Assembly: GCA_964645585.1 (NCBI GenBank)
Contig: CAZYAN010000031.1
Coordinates: forward strand, 1 to 48,881
Direction of reading: 5' to 3'
Source of the DNA: DATGSL01 sp964645585
GTDB taxonomy: Bacteria > Verrucomicrobiota > Verrucomicrobiia > Opitutales > T3Sed10-336
Length of the DNA: 48,881 nucleotides
Shown here piece by piece: positions 24,359 through 33,085 of this stretch (positions are counted from its first letter, which is position 1; each line of letters opens with the position of its first letter). A model generated the notes under the pieces. It was not told the DNA's origin and did not search any database. It saw nothing but the letters and a program-made list of their open reading frames with translations. The translations under genes and the position numbers were made by a program.

Positions 24359-27300
24359 ATGAGAACCAGGATTGTTACCCTTTCTCCCCGCGCAGGAGCC
24401 GCGGCTTTCGGTATCGCGGCCCTGCTGCTTCTTGCAAGTGTGCCGCGCGCCCAGGAACCGGAGGTCGGGGCGGAAGACCTGCCGCGCGTTCCGGCGACTC
24501 CGCCCGGGAAAGCGCTGGAAACGTTTCAGATCAAGGCGGGGTTCCGCCTCGACCTCGTCGCCGCCGAGCCGCTGGTGCGGGATCCGGTGGCCGTTTCGTT
24601 CGATGAGAACGGACGGCTTTTCGTCATCGAGATGATCGGCTATTCCGAGCGACGCGACGGGCATCTCGGCAGAATCCGGATGCTCGAAGACACCGACAAC
24701 GACGGCCGCTTTGACCGGGACACGATCTTCGCGGAAGACCTCGCGTGGCCGACGGCGATTATCTGTTATGACGGCGGCGTTTTCGTCGGCGCCTCGCCGG
24801 ATATTCTTTGGCTCAAAGATCTCGATGGTGACGGCCGGGCCGATGAGCGGAAAGTTGTTTTCACCGGGTTCGGGAGTCAGGCGAGCAGGCTGAACGTCCA
24901 GGCGCTCCTGAACAACTTCACGTGGGGACTCGACAACCGGATCCATGGCGCAACGTCGCGGAACGGCGGGTCGATTCATTCGGTCGCTCACCCCTCCGAG
25001 CCGCCGGTCGAGCTTCGGTCGCGTGATTTTTCTTTTGATCCGCGGACGCTGACGATCCGCGCGGAGGCGGGCGGCGGCCAGCACGGCATGAGCTTCGACG
25101 ATCGCGGCCGGAAGTTTGTCAGCAGCAACAGCAATCACATCCAGGCGCTGATGTATGACCTTCGCTACGGCGGCCGAAACCGGTATTACACACCGCCGCG
25201 GCCGCTGATCGATATTCCGGTCGACGGGCCGGCGGCCGAGGTCTACCGGATCAGTCCGGATGAACCGTGGCGCATCACCCGCACACGGTGGCGCGTGGCA
25301 GGAATCGTTCCAGGGATTGTTGAAGGCGGCGGCCGGGTTTCCGGTTATTTCACGGGAGCAACCGGAGCGACGATTTACCGGGGCAACGCGCTGCCGGCCG
25401 AGTTTGTCGGCAACGCGTTCATTGGCGACGCCGGCGGGAACCTCGTTCACCGCAAGCTGATTCGCACGGAAGGCGTCGAGCCGGTGGCGGAACGTCCGGC
25501 CGACGAACAGAATGTCGAATTCATCGCGTCGACAGACACCTGGTTCCGGCCGGTTGATTTTGCTAACGCTCCCGACGGCGCCCTTTACATTCTCGACATG
25601 TATCGGGAAGTGATCGAGCACCCGTGGTCGATCCCGGAGTCGATCAAAAAACATCTCGATCTTAACAGCGGAAATGATCGCGGCCGGATTTATCGGGTCG
25701 TTCCCGAAGATTTTGAGCAACCTTCGCCAATCCGTCTGGGTGATCGCTCGACGGCCGAGCTCGTTGAAACGCTTGCGCATCCAAACGGCTGGCACCGCGA
25801 CACGGCGGCGCGGCTGCTGTATGAGAGACAAGATCCCGAAGCGGCGGAAATATCGCGGGAGTTCCTGGCCTCTTCGCCCGCTCCTCTCGGGCGGATGCAC
25901 GCGTTGTATGCGCTTGCCGGAGTCGGCGCTTTGGAAGCGGCGGATTTGCTGCGCGCGCTCGGCGATCGCGATGATCGCGTCCGGCAGCACGCGGTCCGGC
26001 TCTCGGAGCGGTTCCTCCATGATCGAGGCGATGAGGCGGATCGATTGACGGAAAAATTGCTGGAGCTGGCGGAGGACCCGTCTCCGTTTGTCCGTTACCA
26101 GCTCGCTTTCAGTCTCGGTGAATGCGACGATTCTGGACGGATCGACGCGCTGGGGGCAATCGCGACTCGCGATGCCGGCGACCGCTGGGTCGAGGCCGCT
26201 ATTCTGACCTCTTTGACCGATGGCGCGGGAGAATTGTTTGCGCTGCTGGCGAACCGCGCCGACGCGAGTGCTTCGCCGGATGTTCGGAAGTTTTTAGAGG
26301 AATTGATCGGCTTGATCGCGGCCAAGAATGATCCCGATGAGGTGACGAATGTGATCGAGCACCTCAGCGGCATCCCCGCCTCGGAGGCGTTTGGCCGGGT
26401 TGCGGCGCTTGGAGACGGCCTGTTGCGGGCGGGAAGTTCGCTGGCGCTCGCGGATCCGGAAGGGGCGCTGGGAACGATCACAGAGGAGGCCGCGCGCGTC
26501 GCGGCGGACGCGTCGGCAAGTGAAGAGCTTCGGATCGAAGCGATCCAGCTGCTCGGTTTGACGAGTTACGAAGAAGCGGGCGAGCGGTTGCTGACGCTGC
26601 TGGATCGCGACGACCCGCAACCGGTGCAGCTGGCCGCGCTCGGCGCGCTCGATCGGTTCGGCGATGCGGCGGTTGGCGAGGAAGTGGTCGCGCGGTTCGC
26701 GCGGATGACGCCTCGTCTTCGCGGAGAAGCGCTTTCGCTCCTGTTGAACCGGCCCGCTCGCTCGCTGACTTTGCTGAATGGGATCGAGACCGGCGCCGTT
26801 CACCCGGCGGATCTTTCGGCGAACCAGCGCCGGTTCCTCCAGTCGCACCGGGATCCAGAAGTTCGTGCGGCGGCGGAGAAAACCCTTTCGGGGCACAGCG
26901 TGATTGCGCGGGGCGAAGCGGTTGAGAAATTTCTTTCCGCGCTCGAGCTCGTCGGCGACCCGGCGCGGGGGCGAACGAAGTACCGCACGCTGTGCGCTTC
27001 ATGCCATCGCGCGGGCGACGAAGGATACGCGCTCGGGCCGGATCTGACGACCCTGCGATCGGCCGGCAGGGCGAGTTTGCTGGTCAATATTGTCGATCCG
27101 AATCGCGAAGTGGCGCCGACCTATATGACGTGGCTGATTGAGACCAAGTCGGGTGAAAACCATTTTGGACTGATCGCGAGTGAGACCCCGCAAAGCGTAA
27201 CCGTTCGCCAGGCGTTTGGCGTTGAGAAAGTGGTCCCGCGGTCGGACATCGCACGGATCGCGAGTCAAGGCGTGTCCATGATGCCGCCCGGACTCGAAGG

Positions 27301-27376
27301 GGCACTCGACCTGCAGGGAATGGCGGACCTGATCGAATTCATCGTCAGCGGCGAAATGGAAAACGAAAATCCATAG
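24359..27376 (+). CDS. PVC-type membrane-bound dehydrogenase with HEAT repeats and cytochrome c domain
   Basis: A 1005-residue exported protein of the architecture typical for Planctomycetota and Verrucomicrobiota: signal peptide (AAAFGIAALLLLASV...RAQ), a beta-propeller 'putative membrane-bound dehydrogenase' domain (~45-440) with Asp-rich loops such as DTDNDGRFD and DLDGDGRAD, an alpha-helical HEAT-like stretch (~450-840), and a C-terminal haem-binding domain with one CxxCH (CASCH at ~879) and GPDLTTL downstream. It probably oxidises a sugar or alcohol in the periplasm and passes electrons to a haem; the substrate is unknown. The start at 24359 gives the signal peptide; the frame is open 27 residues further. 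It diverges from the Tat amidohydrolase gene, which suggests a shared pathway. Confidence 0.9.
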   Translation: MRTRIVTLSPRAGAAAFGIAALLLLASVPRAQEPEVGAEDLPRVPATPPGKALETFQIKAGFRLDLVAAEPLVRDPVAVSFDENGRLFVIEMIGYSERRDGHLGRIRMLEDTDNDGRFDRDTIFAEDLAWPTAIICYDGGVFVGASPDILWLKDLDGDGRADERKVVFTGFGSQASRLNVQALLNNFTWGLDNRIHGATSRNGGSIHSVAHPSEPPVELRSRDFSFDPRTLTIRAEAGGGQHGMSFDDRGRKFVSSNSNHIQALMYDLRYGGRNRYYTPPRPLIDIPVDGPAAEVYRISPDEPWRITRTRWRVAGIVPGIVEGGGRVSGYFTGATGATIYRGNALPAEFVGNAFIGDAGGNLVHRKLIRTEGVEPVAERPADEQNVEFIASTDTWFRPVDFANAPDGALYILDMYREVIEHPWSIPESIKKHLDLNSGNDRGRIYRVVPEDFEQPSPIRLGDRSTAELVETLAHPNGWHRDTAARLLYERQDPEAAEISREFLASSPAPLGRMHALYALAGVGALEAADLLRALGDRDDRVRQHAVRLSERFLHDRGDEADRLTEKLLELAEDPSPFVRYQLAFSLGECDDSGRIDALGAIATRDAGDRWVEAAILTSLTDGAGELFALLANRADASASPDVRKFLEELIGLIAAKNDPDEVTNVIEHLSGIPASEAFGRVAALGDGLLRAGSSLALADPEGALGTITEEAARVAADASASEELRIEAIQLLGLTSYEEAGERLLTLLDRDDPQPVQLAALGALDRFGDAAVGEEVVARFARMTPRLRGEALSLLLNRPARSLTLLNGIETGAVHPADLSANQRRFLQSHRDPEVRAAAEKTLSGHSVIARGEAVEKFLSALELVGDPARGRTKYRTLCASCHRAGDEGYALGPDLTTLRSAGRASLLVNIVDPNREVAPTYMTWLIETKSGENHFGLIASETPQSVTVRQAFGVEKVVPRSDIARIASQGVSMMPPGLEGALDLQGMADLIEFIVSGEMENENP

Positions 27377-27409
27377 CCAGCGAAAAAAATGACAATTCGA
27401 CTGGTTCGT

Positions 27410-27925
27410 TCAGAGGAAGCGCGCCAGATCTGGACGAGCGTTTGTAAGCCGTTCGACGAGATCGGGGCGCTGAGTGAGCAATTCGAAATCCGCAAAATCG
27501 AAACCCGGTCCGACGCTGCATCCAACCAATGAATACGATCCAGTCGACCGGGCGGCTTGCCAGCGGTTTCGCGGAACAACAGTGACAGGACGCATGGCCG
27601 CGCCATCGGTTTGAATCGGGCCGAGCAAGCGCGCGGTCACATCGCTGAAGTTGTCGCCGTCGCCGGCCCAGTAGAGTTCGAGCGGATCGCCCTCGTACAA
27701 GTGCCAGGCCTCATCGGAGAGGACCCGGTGCCATCGGCTGCACGCGCCCCCAGGCAGGAGGAAGTAAATGGAAGTCAGCGCGGGACGGTCAGGACGGCCG
27801 TCGGTCGGCCTGACAAAGCTGGTCGAGCAAAAATGCCGCGTGAAGTATCCACCTTCTGGATGCGGTTCGAGATCGAGCGATGAGATCAGCTCCGCGGCTC
27901 GCGGGTGAAGCTGGGTTTTTTTCAT
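27410..27925 (-). CDS. Cupin-superfamily protein, DUF985 type
   Basis: A 171-residue single-domain cupin. The family hallmark sequence is well preserved: LEPHPEGGYFTRHF near the N-terminus, then TSIYFLLPGG, WHRV..DE.WH.Y.GDPLELY, and a GCSVGPGFDFADFEL ending. These proteins are small beta-barrels with a possible metal or sugar pocket, and no activity is firmly established for the family, so no function is assigned. The ATG at 27925 (MKKTQLHPRAAELI) gives the normal length; the 26 residues before it look like translated non-coding sequence. It is convergent with the dehydrogenase gene (33-base gap) and divergent from the TIM-barrel gene. Confidence 0.88.
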   Translation of the reverse strand: MKKTQLHPRAAELISSLDLEPHPEGGYFTRHFCSTSFVRPTDGRPDRPALTSIYFLLPGGACSRWHRVLSDEAWHLYEGDPLELYWAGDGDNFSDVTARLLGPIQTDGAAMRPVTVVPRNRWQAARSTGSYSLVGCSVGPGFDFADFELLTQRPDLVERLTNARPDLARFL

Positions 27926-28025
27926 GGGGATTAAGGCTATGAAAGGCGGGATCGGGAAGGCAAAAAGCAAAAGGAAGAACCGATTTGCTTGGCTTGGGAA
28001 CAACTTCGCATAGGGTTCCGTATTC

Positions 28026-28814
28026 GTGAGAATCGATCAAGTTGCGGTGCAGCTGTATACGTTGCGGGAGTTCATTCAAACGCCGGCGGACATTGCGGCG
28101 ACTCTGCGAAAGGTTCGCGCGATTGGTTATCGAGCGGTGCAGGTGAGCGGGATGGGGCCGATCGAGGAGGAGGAGCTGGTGAGGATTCTCGACGGCGAAG
28201 GCTTGGTGCTCTGCGCGACGCATGAGGCGCCGGATCGGATCATGAACGAGCCGGAGCGGGTTGTTGAGCGACTGAAGCGGCTCGGCTGCACGAGAACAGC
28301 CTATCCCGCTCCGCGCGATGTTGATTTCAGTTCCGACGAGGCGGTCGACGCCTGGATTGAAAAATTGAACGCCGCCGGGAAGGTGTTGCATGAATCGGGC
28401 CTGAGGCTCGGCTACCATAATCATCACTTCGAATTTCGGCGGCTGGGAGGCCGTACGATTCTCGAACGGATTTACGAGCAGACCGATGCGCGTTACTTGC
28501 GGGCCGAGCTCGATACCTATTGGGTGCAGTTCGGCGGAGGCGATCCGGTGAAATGGTGCGCACGCCTGCGCGGCCGGCTGCCGGTGCTCCACCTGAAGGA
28601 TTACGTGATCGACCGCGAGAACCGGGCGACCTTTGCGGAAATCGGGAACGGAAACCTGGACTTTCCAGCGATCATCGCGGAGGCGGAGCGGGCCGGATGC
28701 GAATGGTATGTTGTCGAGCAGGACATCTGTCCGGGCGACCCGTTCGAATCGATCCGAGTGAGCTTCGAATACCTTCGGGACCGGACAGCGTGTTCGGCCG
28801 CGAAGGAATCCTGA
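28026..28814 (+). CDS. Sugar phosphate isomerase/epimerase-like TIM barrel
   Basis: A 262-residue protein of the xylose isomerase-like/AP endonuclease-2 superfamily. Members isomerise or epimerise sugars and inositols using a divalent metal. Visible barrel landmarks: QLYTLREF at the N-terminus, GYHNHHFEF mid-protein, LDTYWVQFGG, LPVLHLKDYV and VVEQDIC at the C-terminus, which together supply the usual Glu/His/Asp ligands. The start appears to be GTG at 28026; no ATG gives a comparable N-terminus. It ends ten bases before the stop of the convergent radical SAM gene. The specific substrate is not evident; such proteins often serve in inositol or unusual sugar breakdown. Confidence 0.85.
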   Translation: MRIDQVAVQLYTLREFIQTPADIAATLRKVRAIGYRAVQVSGMGPIEEEELVRILDGEGLVLCATHEAPDRIMNEPERVVERLKRLGCTRTAYPAPRDVDFSSDEAVDAWIEKLNAAGKVLHESGLRLGYHNHHFEFRRLGGRTILERIYEQTDARYLRAELDTYWVQFGGGDPVKWCARLRGRLPVLHLKDYVIDRENRATFAEIGNGNLDFPAIIAEAERAGCEWYVVEQDICPGDPFESIRVSFEYLRDRTACSAAKES

Positions 28815-28824
28815 ACTTCGAGGT

Positions 28825-29904
28825 TCAGAAACCGGAGAACAGGTCGAGTTGCCGGGGGCGGCCGGGGACGCGGAAGAGATCGGTTCGGAGGGTTGGACGC
28901 GGCTGGTCGAGTCCGGCACGGCGAACCGCGACATGAAACAGTGAACGGATTTGTTCGGCGAAGATCCCCTCGCCTCGCATGCGCGATCCGAAATCGGGAT
29001 CGTTCAAACGGCCGCCGCGCATCGACCGGATTCGGTCGAGCACCTTTTTCTTTCGGGCGGGAAAATGCTGCTCGAGCCAGCTCTCGAAAAGCGGGGCAAC
29101 CGCATGCGGCAAGCGGACGATTGTGAAGGCCGCGGTCCGGGCGCCGGCATCCGCCGCGGCATCGAGAATGGACGGCATTTCCTCGTCGGTGAGTCCGGGA
29201 ATGATCGGCGCGACCATGACATTGACCGGGACGCCCGCATCGGCGAGTGCGCGGATCGCGCGCAGACGGAGCTCCGGGCGGGCGGTGCGGGGCTCGAGGA
29301 TCGCGGTGAGTTTCGGATTGAGACTGGTGACGGAAATATTGACCGAGGCGAGTTCCTCGGCCGCCATGGAAGCGAGGAGGCCGGTGTCGCGAGTGATCAG
29401 GTGATTCTTGGTGATAATCGAAACCGGATTTTTAAAGGCGTGGAGTATTTCGAGACATTGGCGAGTAATCTGGAGCTTTCGCTCGACAGGCTGGTAGGGA
29501 TCGGTGACGCCGCTCATGGCGAGCACCTGCGGAATCCAATTGCGCGCGGCGAGATCGCGCCGGAGCAGTTCGGCGGCGTCTTCCTTGACCATAATCCGGG
29601 ATTCGAAGTCGAGCCCTGAAGAGAAACCGAGATATTCGTGCGTCGGTCGCGCGTAGCAGTAGATGCAGCCGTGTTCGCAGCCGCGATACGGGTTGATGCT
29701 GGCTGAAAATCCCACGTCCGGACTGTTGTTTCGGGTGATGACGCTTGCGGCGCTGTCCCGGTAGTAGCGGGTGGCCGGTTTGTCGGCGGGGAGATCCGGA
29801 TCCGGTTCGATATGGATTTGGTCGAAGCGGTTAGCTGGATTCCAGCCTGCGCCGCGCCCTCGTATCGGGCTTTTCGCCGACGGCTCTCCCTGGCTTTGTG
29901 GCAT
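28825..29904 (-). CDS. PA0069-family radical SAM protein
   Basis: A 359-residue radical SAM enzyme. The [4Fe-4S]-binding motif is C76-x3-C80-x2-C83 (RGCEHGCIYCYAR), preceded by SASINPYRG, the wording typical of the family annotated as PA0069 and related to spore-photoproduct-lyase-like proteins. Its reaction is unknown. Other landmarks are VTDPYQPVER, NISVTSLN and VMVAPIIPGLTD along the barrel. The ATG at 29904 gives the family N-terminus; the frame is open 65 residues further upstream with no family likeness. The start codon lies inside a perfect hairpin (29901-29920). It is divergent from ftsH, 125 bases apart. Confidence 0.9.
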   Translation of the reverse strand: MPQSQGEPSAKSPIRGRGAGWNPANRFDQIHIEPDPDLPADKPATRYYRDSAASVITRNNSPDVGFSASINPYRGCEHGCIYCYARPTHEYLGFSSGLDFESRIMVKEDAAELLRRDLAARNWIPQVLAMSGVTDPYQPVERKLQITRQCLEILHAFKNPVSIITKNHLITRDTGLLASMAAEELASVNISVTSLNPKLTAILEPRTARPELRLRAIRALADAGVPVNVMVAPIIPGLTDEEMPSILDAAADAGARTAAFTIVRLPHAVAPLFESWLEQHFPARKKKVLDRIRSMRGGRLNDPDFGSRMRGEGIFAEQIRSLFHVAVRRAGLDQPRPTLRTDLFRVPGRPRQLDLFSGF

Positions 29905-29920
29905 GAACAAACGTTCATGC
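29901..29920 (-). promoter_or_regulatory. Hairpin over the radical SAM gene start codon
   Basis: GCATGAAC (29901-29908) and GTTCATGC (29913-29920) form a perfect 8-bp inverted repeat with a 4-base loop. The start codon at 29904-29902 lies within one arm. In mRNA this would mask initiation; in DNA it could be an operator. The other arm holds an out-of-frame ATG. Confidence 0.45.
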
Positions 29921-30029
29921 CAGCAGCGAGAGAAGTCAATCGCTTGATTGCCTCCGGAAGTTCCGAAGAACTCTGGAGCTTTTTGCAAACTCCTTGTCCT
30001 TTCGCATCGCCGGACGCTATGCTGCGCGT

Positions 30030-32048
30030 ATGCCTCCTTCGAGCGATCCGTCCAAAAAACAGCCTTCGCAGGTGTCGCCAAACCGAAAGCCTGGATCAAT
30101 ACCGCCCCGCCGCATGTGGATCGCGTTTTTGCTGATCCTGCTCATCAACTATTTCGTCGCCCGGATGATCGTTCCAGCCCCGGGGGCGCCGGTCTCAGTC
30201 CCGTATACGGTATTCAAAGCGGAAGTGGCGCGGGGAAATGTCGACGCGATTTTCAGCCGCGGCGAGAGCGTGGAGGGGAAATTCAAAGAACCGGTCGTCT
30301 GGCCCCGGATAGCGGAAGACGCCGCGCCTGATTCGTCTTTGCCTGAACCCCGCGAAATCGAGAATTTCGAGACGACACTGCCTGTGTTCCTTGATTCCGG
30401 GCTCGAAACGCTGCTGATCGAAAACGGCGTGGAAATCCGCGCCCAGCCGATCGAAGATCGAAGTCCTTGGCTCACGCTTCTTTTTGGGTTCGGCCCCGCC
30501 CTCTTCCTCATCGCGTTTTACGTCTGGCTTTTTCGCCGCGCCCGAAAACTCGGGGGCATGGGCGGCGGTATGGGCGGGATTATGGGTTTGGGCAAAAGCA
30601 AGGCCCGGCGTTACGATGCCGAAAGCGATACGCGTGTCACCTTCGACGATGTTGCCGGAATCGACGAAGCCGAGAATGAGCTGGCCGAAATCGTCGACTT
30701 CCTCAAGGAGCCGGAAAAATACACCCGCCTTGGCGGCACCGCTCCCAAAGGCGTCCTCCTGGTCGGCGCGCCCGGCACCGGAAAGACGCTCCTTGCCCGC
30801 GCCGTGGCTGGCGAGGCCGGCGTGCCCTTCTTCTCCATGAGCGCTTCCGAATTCGTGGAGATGATCGTCGGCGTCGGCGCGGCGCGTGTTCGCGATCTCT
30901 TCAAGCAAGCCCGCGAGAACGCGCCGGCGATCATTTTCATCGACGAAATCGACTCGATCGGCCGCGCCCGCGGGCAAGCGGCGATCGGCGGGGCCAGCGA
31001 ACAGGAGCAGACGCTCAACCAGATCCTTACCGAAATGGACGGCTTTTCCAGCCGCGAAGGCGTCATCGTTCTCGCGGCTACCAACCAGCCCGACATTCTC
31101 GACAAAGCGCTCCTCCGTGCCGGCCGTTTCGACCGGCGCGTAGTCGTCAACCTCCCCGACAAGGCGGGCCGAAAAGCGATCCTGGAGGTCCACATCCGAA
31201 AGGTCCGCCTCGCAGACGACGTCGATTTAGGCAAGGTCGCCGCCGCGACACCGGGCTTTTCGGGCGCCGATCTGCGCAATCTCGTCAACGAGGCCGCACT
31301 CCTCGCCGCCAGACGGAACCAGAGCAAAGTGCACCATGCGGACTTTCTCGATTCGCTTGAAAAGATCGTGCTCGGCCCCGAGCGCCCTCTCGTGCTCACC
31401 CACAGTGACCGCGAGCGGATCGCTTACCACGAAAGCGGACACGCCATCCTCGGACTCGTGGTCCCGGGAGCCGACCCGGTGCATCGCGTCACGATTGTGC
31501 CCCGGGGACAGGCTCTCGGCGTCACCTACCAGCGTCCCGACAGCGAGCGGTACAATTTTCCCGAAGGCTACCTCCGCGCGCGGCTCATCGGTATTCTCGG
31601 GGGACGCGCGGCGGAAGAAGTGGTTTACGGGACAAAAACCACCGGCGCCGCCAATGATATTGAACAAGCCACCCACCTTGCCCGCTCCATGGTCGCGCTC
31701 TGGGGCATGAGCGAGAAACTCGGCCTGGTCCAGGTCATCCGGGAAACGAATCCTTATTTAGGGGGAAACGCCTTCCGGATGCACGGAGTCAGCGAAGAAA
31801 CCGCGCGACTCGTCGACGCGGAGATTCGTGAGATTATCGCGACCTGTCACCAGCAGGCGATCAAGCTGCTGAAAAAGCACCGGCGGGAGCTTGATGCTCT
31901 TGCGTCCGCGCTCCTTGAACGCGAAACGCTCAACGACCAGGAGATTCTCGAAATCACTGGACTCCCGCCCGCGCCGGCTTTGGAGTCAGACCGCGTCTCC
32001 GCCGCCCTCCGCGCGCCATCACCCGATCGCGACCAAAGCGAAAAGTAA
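30030..32048 (+). CDS. ftsH: ATP-dependent zinc metalloprotease FtsH
   Basis: A 672-residue membrane-anchored AAA+ protease for quality control of membrane and regulatory proteins. Two transmembrane helices (~30-48 and ~148-168) flank a periplasmic domain of ~100 residues. The AAA module has Walker A GAPGTGKT (246-253), Walker B IIFIDEID (301-308) and an SRH region ending in RAGRFDRR. The protease site is HESGH (467-471), with a third ligand likely in TGAANDIEQAT. Two departures from E. coli FtsH are visible: the pore-loop aromatic (MFVG in E. coli) is Ile here (EMIVGVG), and the zinc motif has Ser in place of Ala. The ATG at 30030 is preferred; one at 29994 is in frame. It is divergent from the radical SAM gene. 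Confidence 0.96.
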   Translation: MPPSSDPSKKQPSQVSPNRKPGSIPPRRMWIAFLLILLINYFVARMIVPAPGAPVSVPYTVFKAEVARGNVDAIFSRGESVEGKFKEPVVWPRIAEDAAPDSSLPEPREIENFETTLPVFLDSGLETLLIENGVEIRAQPIEDRSPWLTLLFGFGPALFLIAFYVWLFRRARKLGGMGGGMGGIMGLGKSKARRYDAESDTRVTFDDVAGIDEAENELAEIVDFLKEPEKYTRLGGTAPKGVLLVGAPGTGKTLLARAVAGEAGVPFFSMSASEFVEMIVGVGAARVRDLFKQARENAPAIIFIDEIDSIGRARGQAAIGGASEQEQTLNQILTEMDGFSSREGVIVLAATNQPDILDKALLRAGRFDRRVVVNLPDKAGRKAILEVHIRKVRLADDVDLGKVAAATPGFSGADLRNLVNEAALLAARRNQSKVHHADFLDSLEKIVLGPERPLVLTHSDRERIAYHESGHAILGLVVPGADPVHRVTIVPRGQALGVTYQRPDSERYNFPEGYLRARLIGILGGRAAEEVVYGTKTTGAANDIEQATHLARSMVALWGMSEKLGLVQVIRETNPYLGGNAFRMHGVSEETARLVDAEIREIIATCHQQAIKLLKKHRRELDALASALLERETLNDQEILEITGLPPAPALESDRVSAALRAPSPDRDQSEK

Positions 32049-32183
32049 CGCCCTGCCGGCGGCTTCCGCTCGTTGTTGAACAGCGGGAGGAGGCGGGCAA
32101 GGATTCTCCGGCTGCCGAAAAAGGAACGTAACCGTCGCCGAGGCCGGGAACTTTCGATCGATCGATCGGCCGAATAAAAGGAA

Positions 32184-32210
32184 AAGCCCGGCAGCTGTCG
32201 TGCCGGGCTT
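32184..32210 (-). terminator. Intrinsic terminator of the PEP-CTERM gene
   Basis: AAGCCCGGCA (32184-32193) pairs perfectly with TGCCGGGCTT (32201-32210) around a 7-base loop. On the minus strand it is followed by a U-rich tail (TTCCTTTTATT), and it lies 31 bases after the stop of the minus-strand PEP-CTERM gene. It may also end ftsH transcription from the other side, although no U-run follows on the plus strand. Confidence 0.8.
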
Positions 32211-32240
32211 CAAAGTGGTTCGCTTATTTATACGGGCTTG

Positions 32241-32926
32241 TCAGGCGCGATTCCGGCGATACCGGACGACGCCGGCGGCCAGCAAAGCGAGCCCGCCAAA
32301 AATCGCCGCGTAGGTCGACGGCTCGGGAATATTTTCCAGGCGCACCGCTTCGAGCGCGGTCGCATCCAGGACGCCGGAATACACGCGAATGTCGTCCTGC
32401 AGGCCGAGGACAGAAGTATTTGATGTTGGTGCGGCATCAGTGAAACCGACCCCAAACCGCGCGGTTCCGCCATCTACAGTAATAGCAATAGTCGATAGAC
32501 TTGCGCCCAATTGCGAAACACCTGTGACCGCGTCGCCGATATAGAAATTAACGGTACCTGTGGTTCCGTCGTAGGTGGTCGCCAAAAAGACCCATTTATC
32601 ATGCGCGTCAACGTCGACGGTGGAATAAATCGCCGCAAAGTCACTACCGCCAGCGCTCACATTGTTTCCTATAAATAACCCCAAACGAAAATTATCGGGT
32701 CCAACAGCACCATCGTTCGGCGCCGCGTTCATAGCCCAATTAAATCCGCCGAACGCACCGCCAGCCTGCTTCGCCACGAGCCGATGATTGCCCGATGGGT
32801 ACGCGTTGACGTTCAGCCAAGTGGTCAGAGTAAATTGGCTCAATTGGTCCAGTTTGTCGGCGTCCTCTCCCAGAACGTGAGCGTAGGGGGAATCGTTTAA
32901 AAAGCTGATGGAGGAACCGGTTCCAC
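32241..32926 (-). CDS. PEP-CTERM protein with LamG-like domain, 5' end lost in assembly gap
   Basis: The C-terminal ~228 residues of an exported protein. The frame stays open from the stop codon at 32241 up to the run of N at 32927, so the start and signal peptide are missing. The visible part begins in a region reading ISFLNDSPYAHVLGE and continues as a LamG/concanavalin-like jelly roll (FTLTTWLNV, WVFLATTYDGTTGTVNFYI, LQDDIRVYSGVLDATAL are characteristic). It ends in a PEP-CTERM anchor: IPEPSTYAAIFGGLALLAAG, then the basic tail RYRRNRA. It is probably processed by an exosortase encoded elsewhere. The anchor closely resembles that of the protein at 17364-18395. A strong terminator follows. 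Confidence 0.85.
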
Positions 32927-33026
32927 NNNNNNNNNNNNNNNNNNNNNNNNNNNNNNNNNNNNNNNNNNNNNNNNNNNNNNNNNNNNNNNNNNNNNNNNNN
33001 NNNNNNNNNNNNNNNNNNNNNNNNNN
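32927..33026. other. Assembly gap (100 N)
   Basis: Exactly one hundred N, the conventional placeholder for a scaffold join of unknown length. The real distance and any genes inside are unknown; the PEP-CTERM gene on its left is broken by it, and the dGTPase promoter on its right may be incomplete. Confidence 0.99.
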
Positions 33027-33085
33027 CGCCGCGGGGCGATTGCGCTTTTCATCCCATTAAATTTCGGTTTAGGTGCGGACCGGGT

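Noticed and set aside
24314..26020. A 568-codon frame antisense to the PVC-type dehydrogenase gene
   Set aside because: Arg/Asp-rich composition with no fold motifs; the sense strand has a signal peptide, propeller and CxxCH domain.
32155..32168. CGATCGATCGATCG tetranucleotide palindrome near the ftsH end
   Set aside because: Short simple repeat with no flanking features; the real terminator is the adjacent 32184-32210 hairpin.
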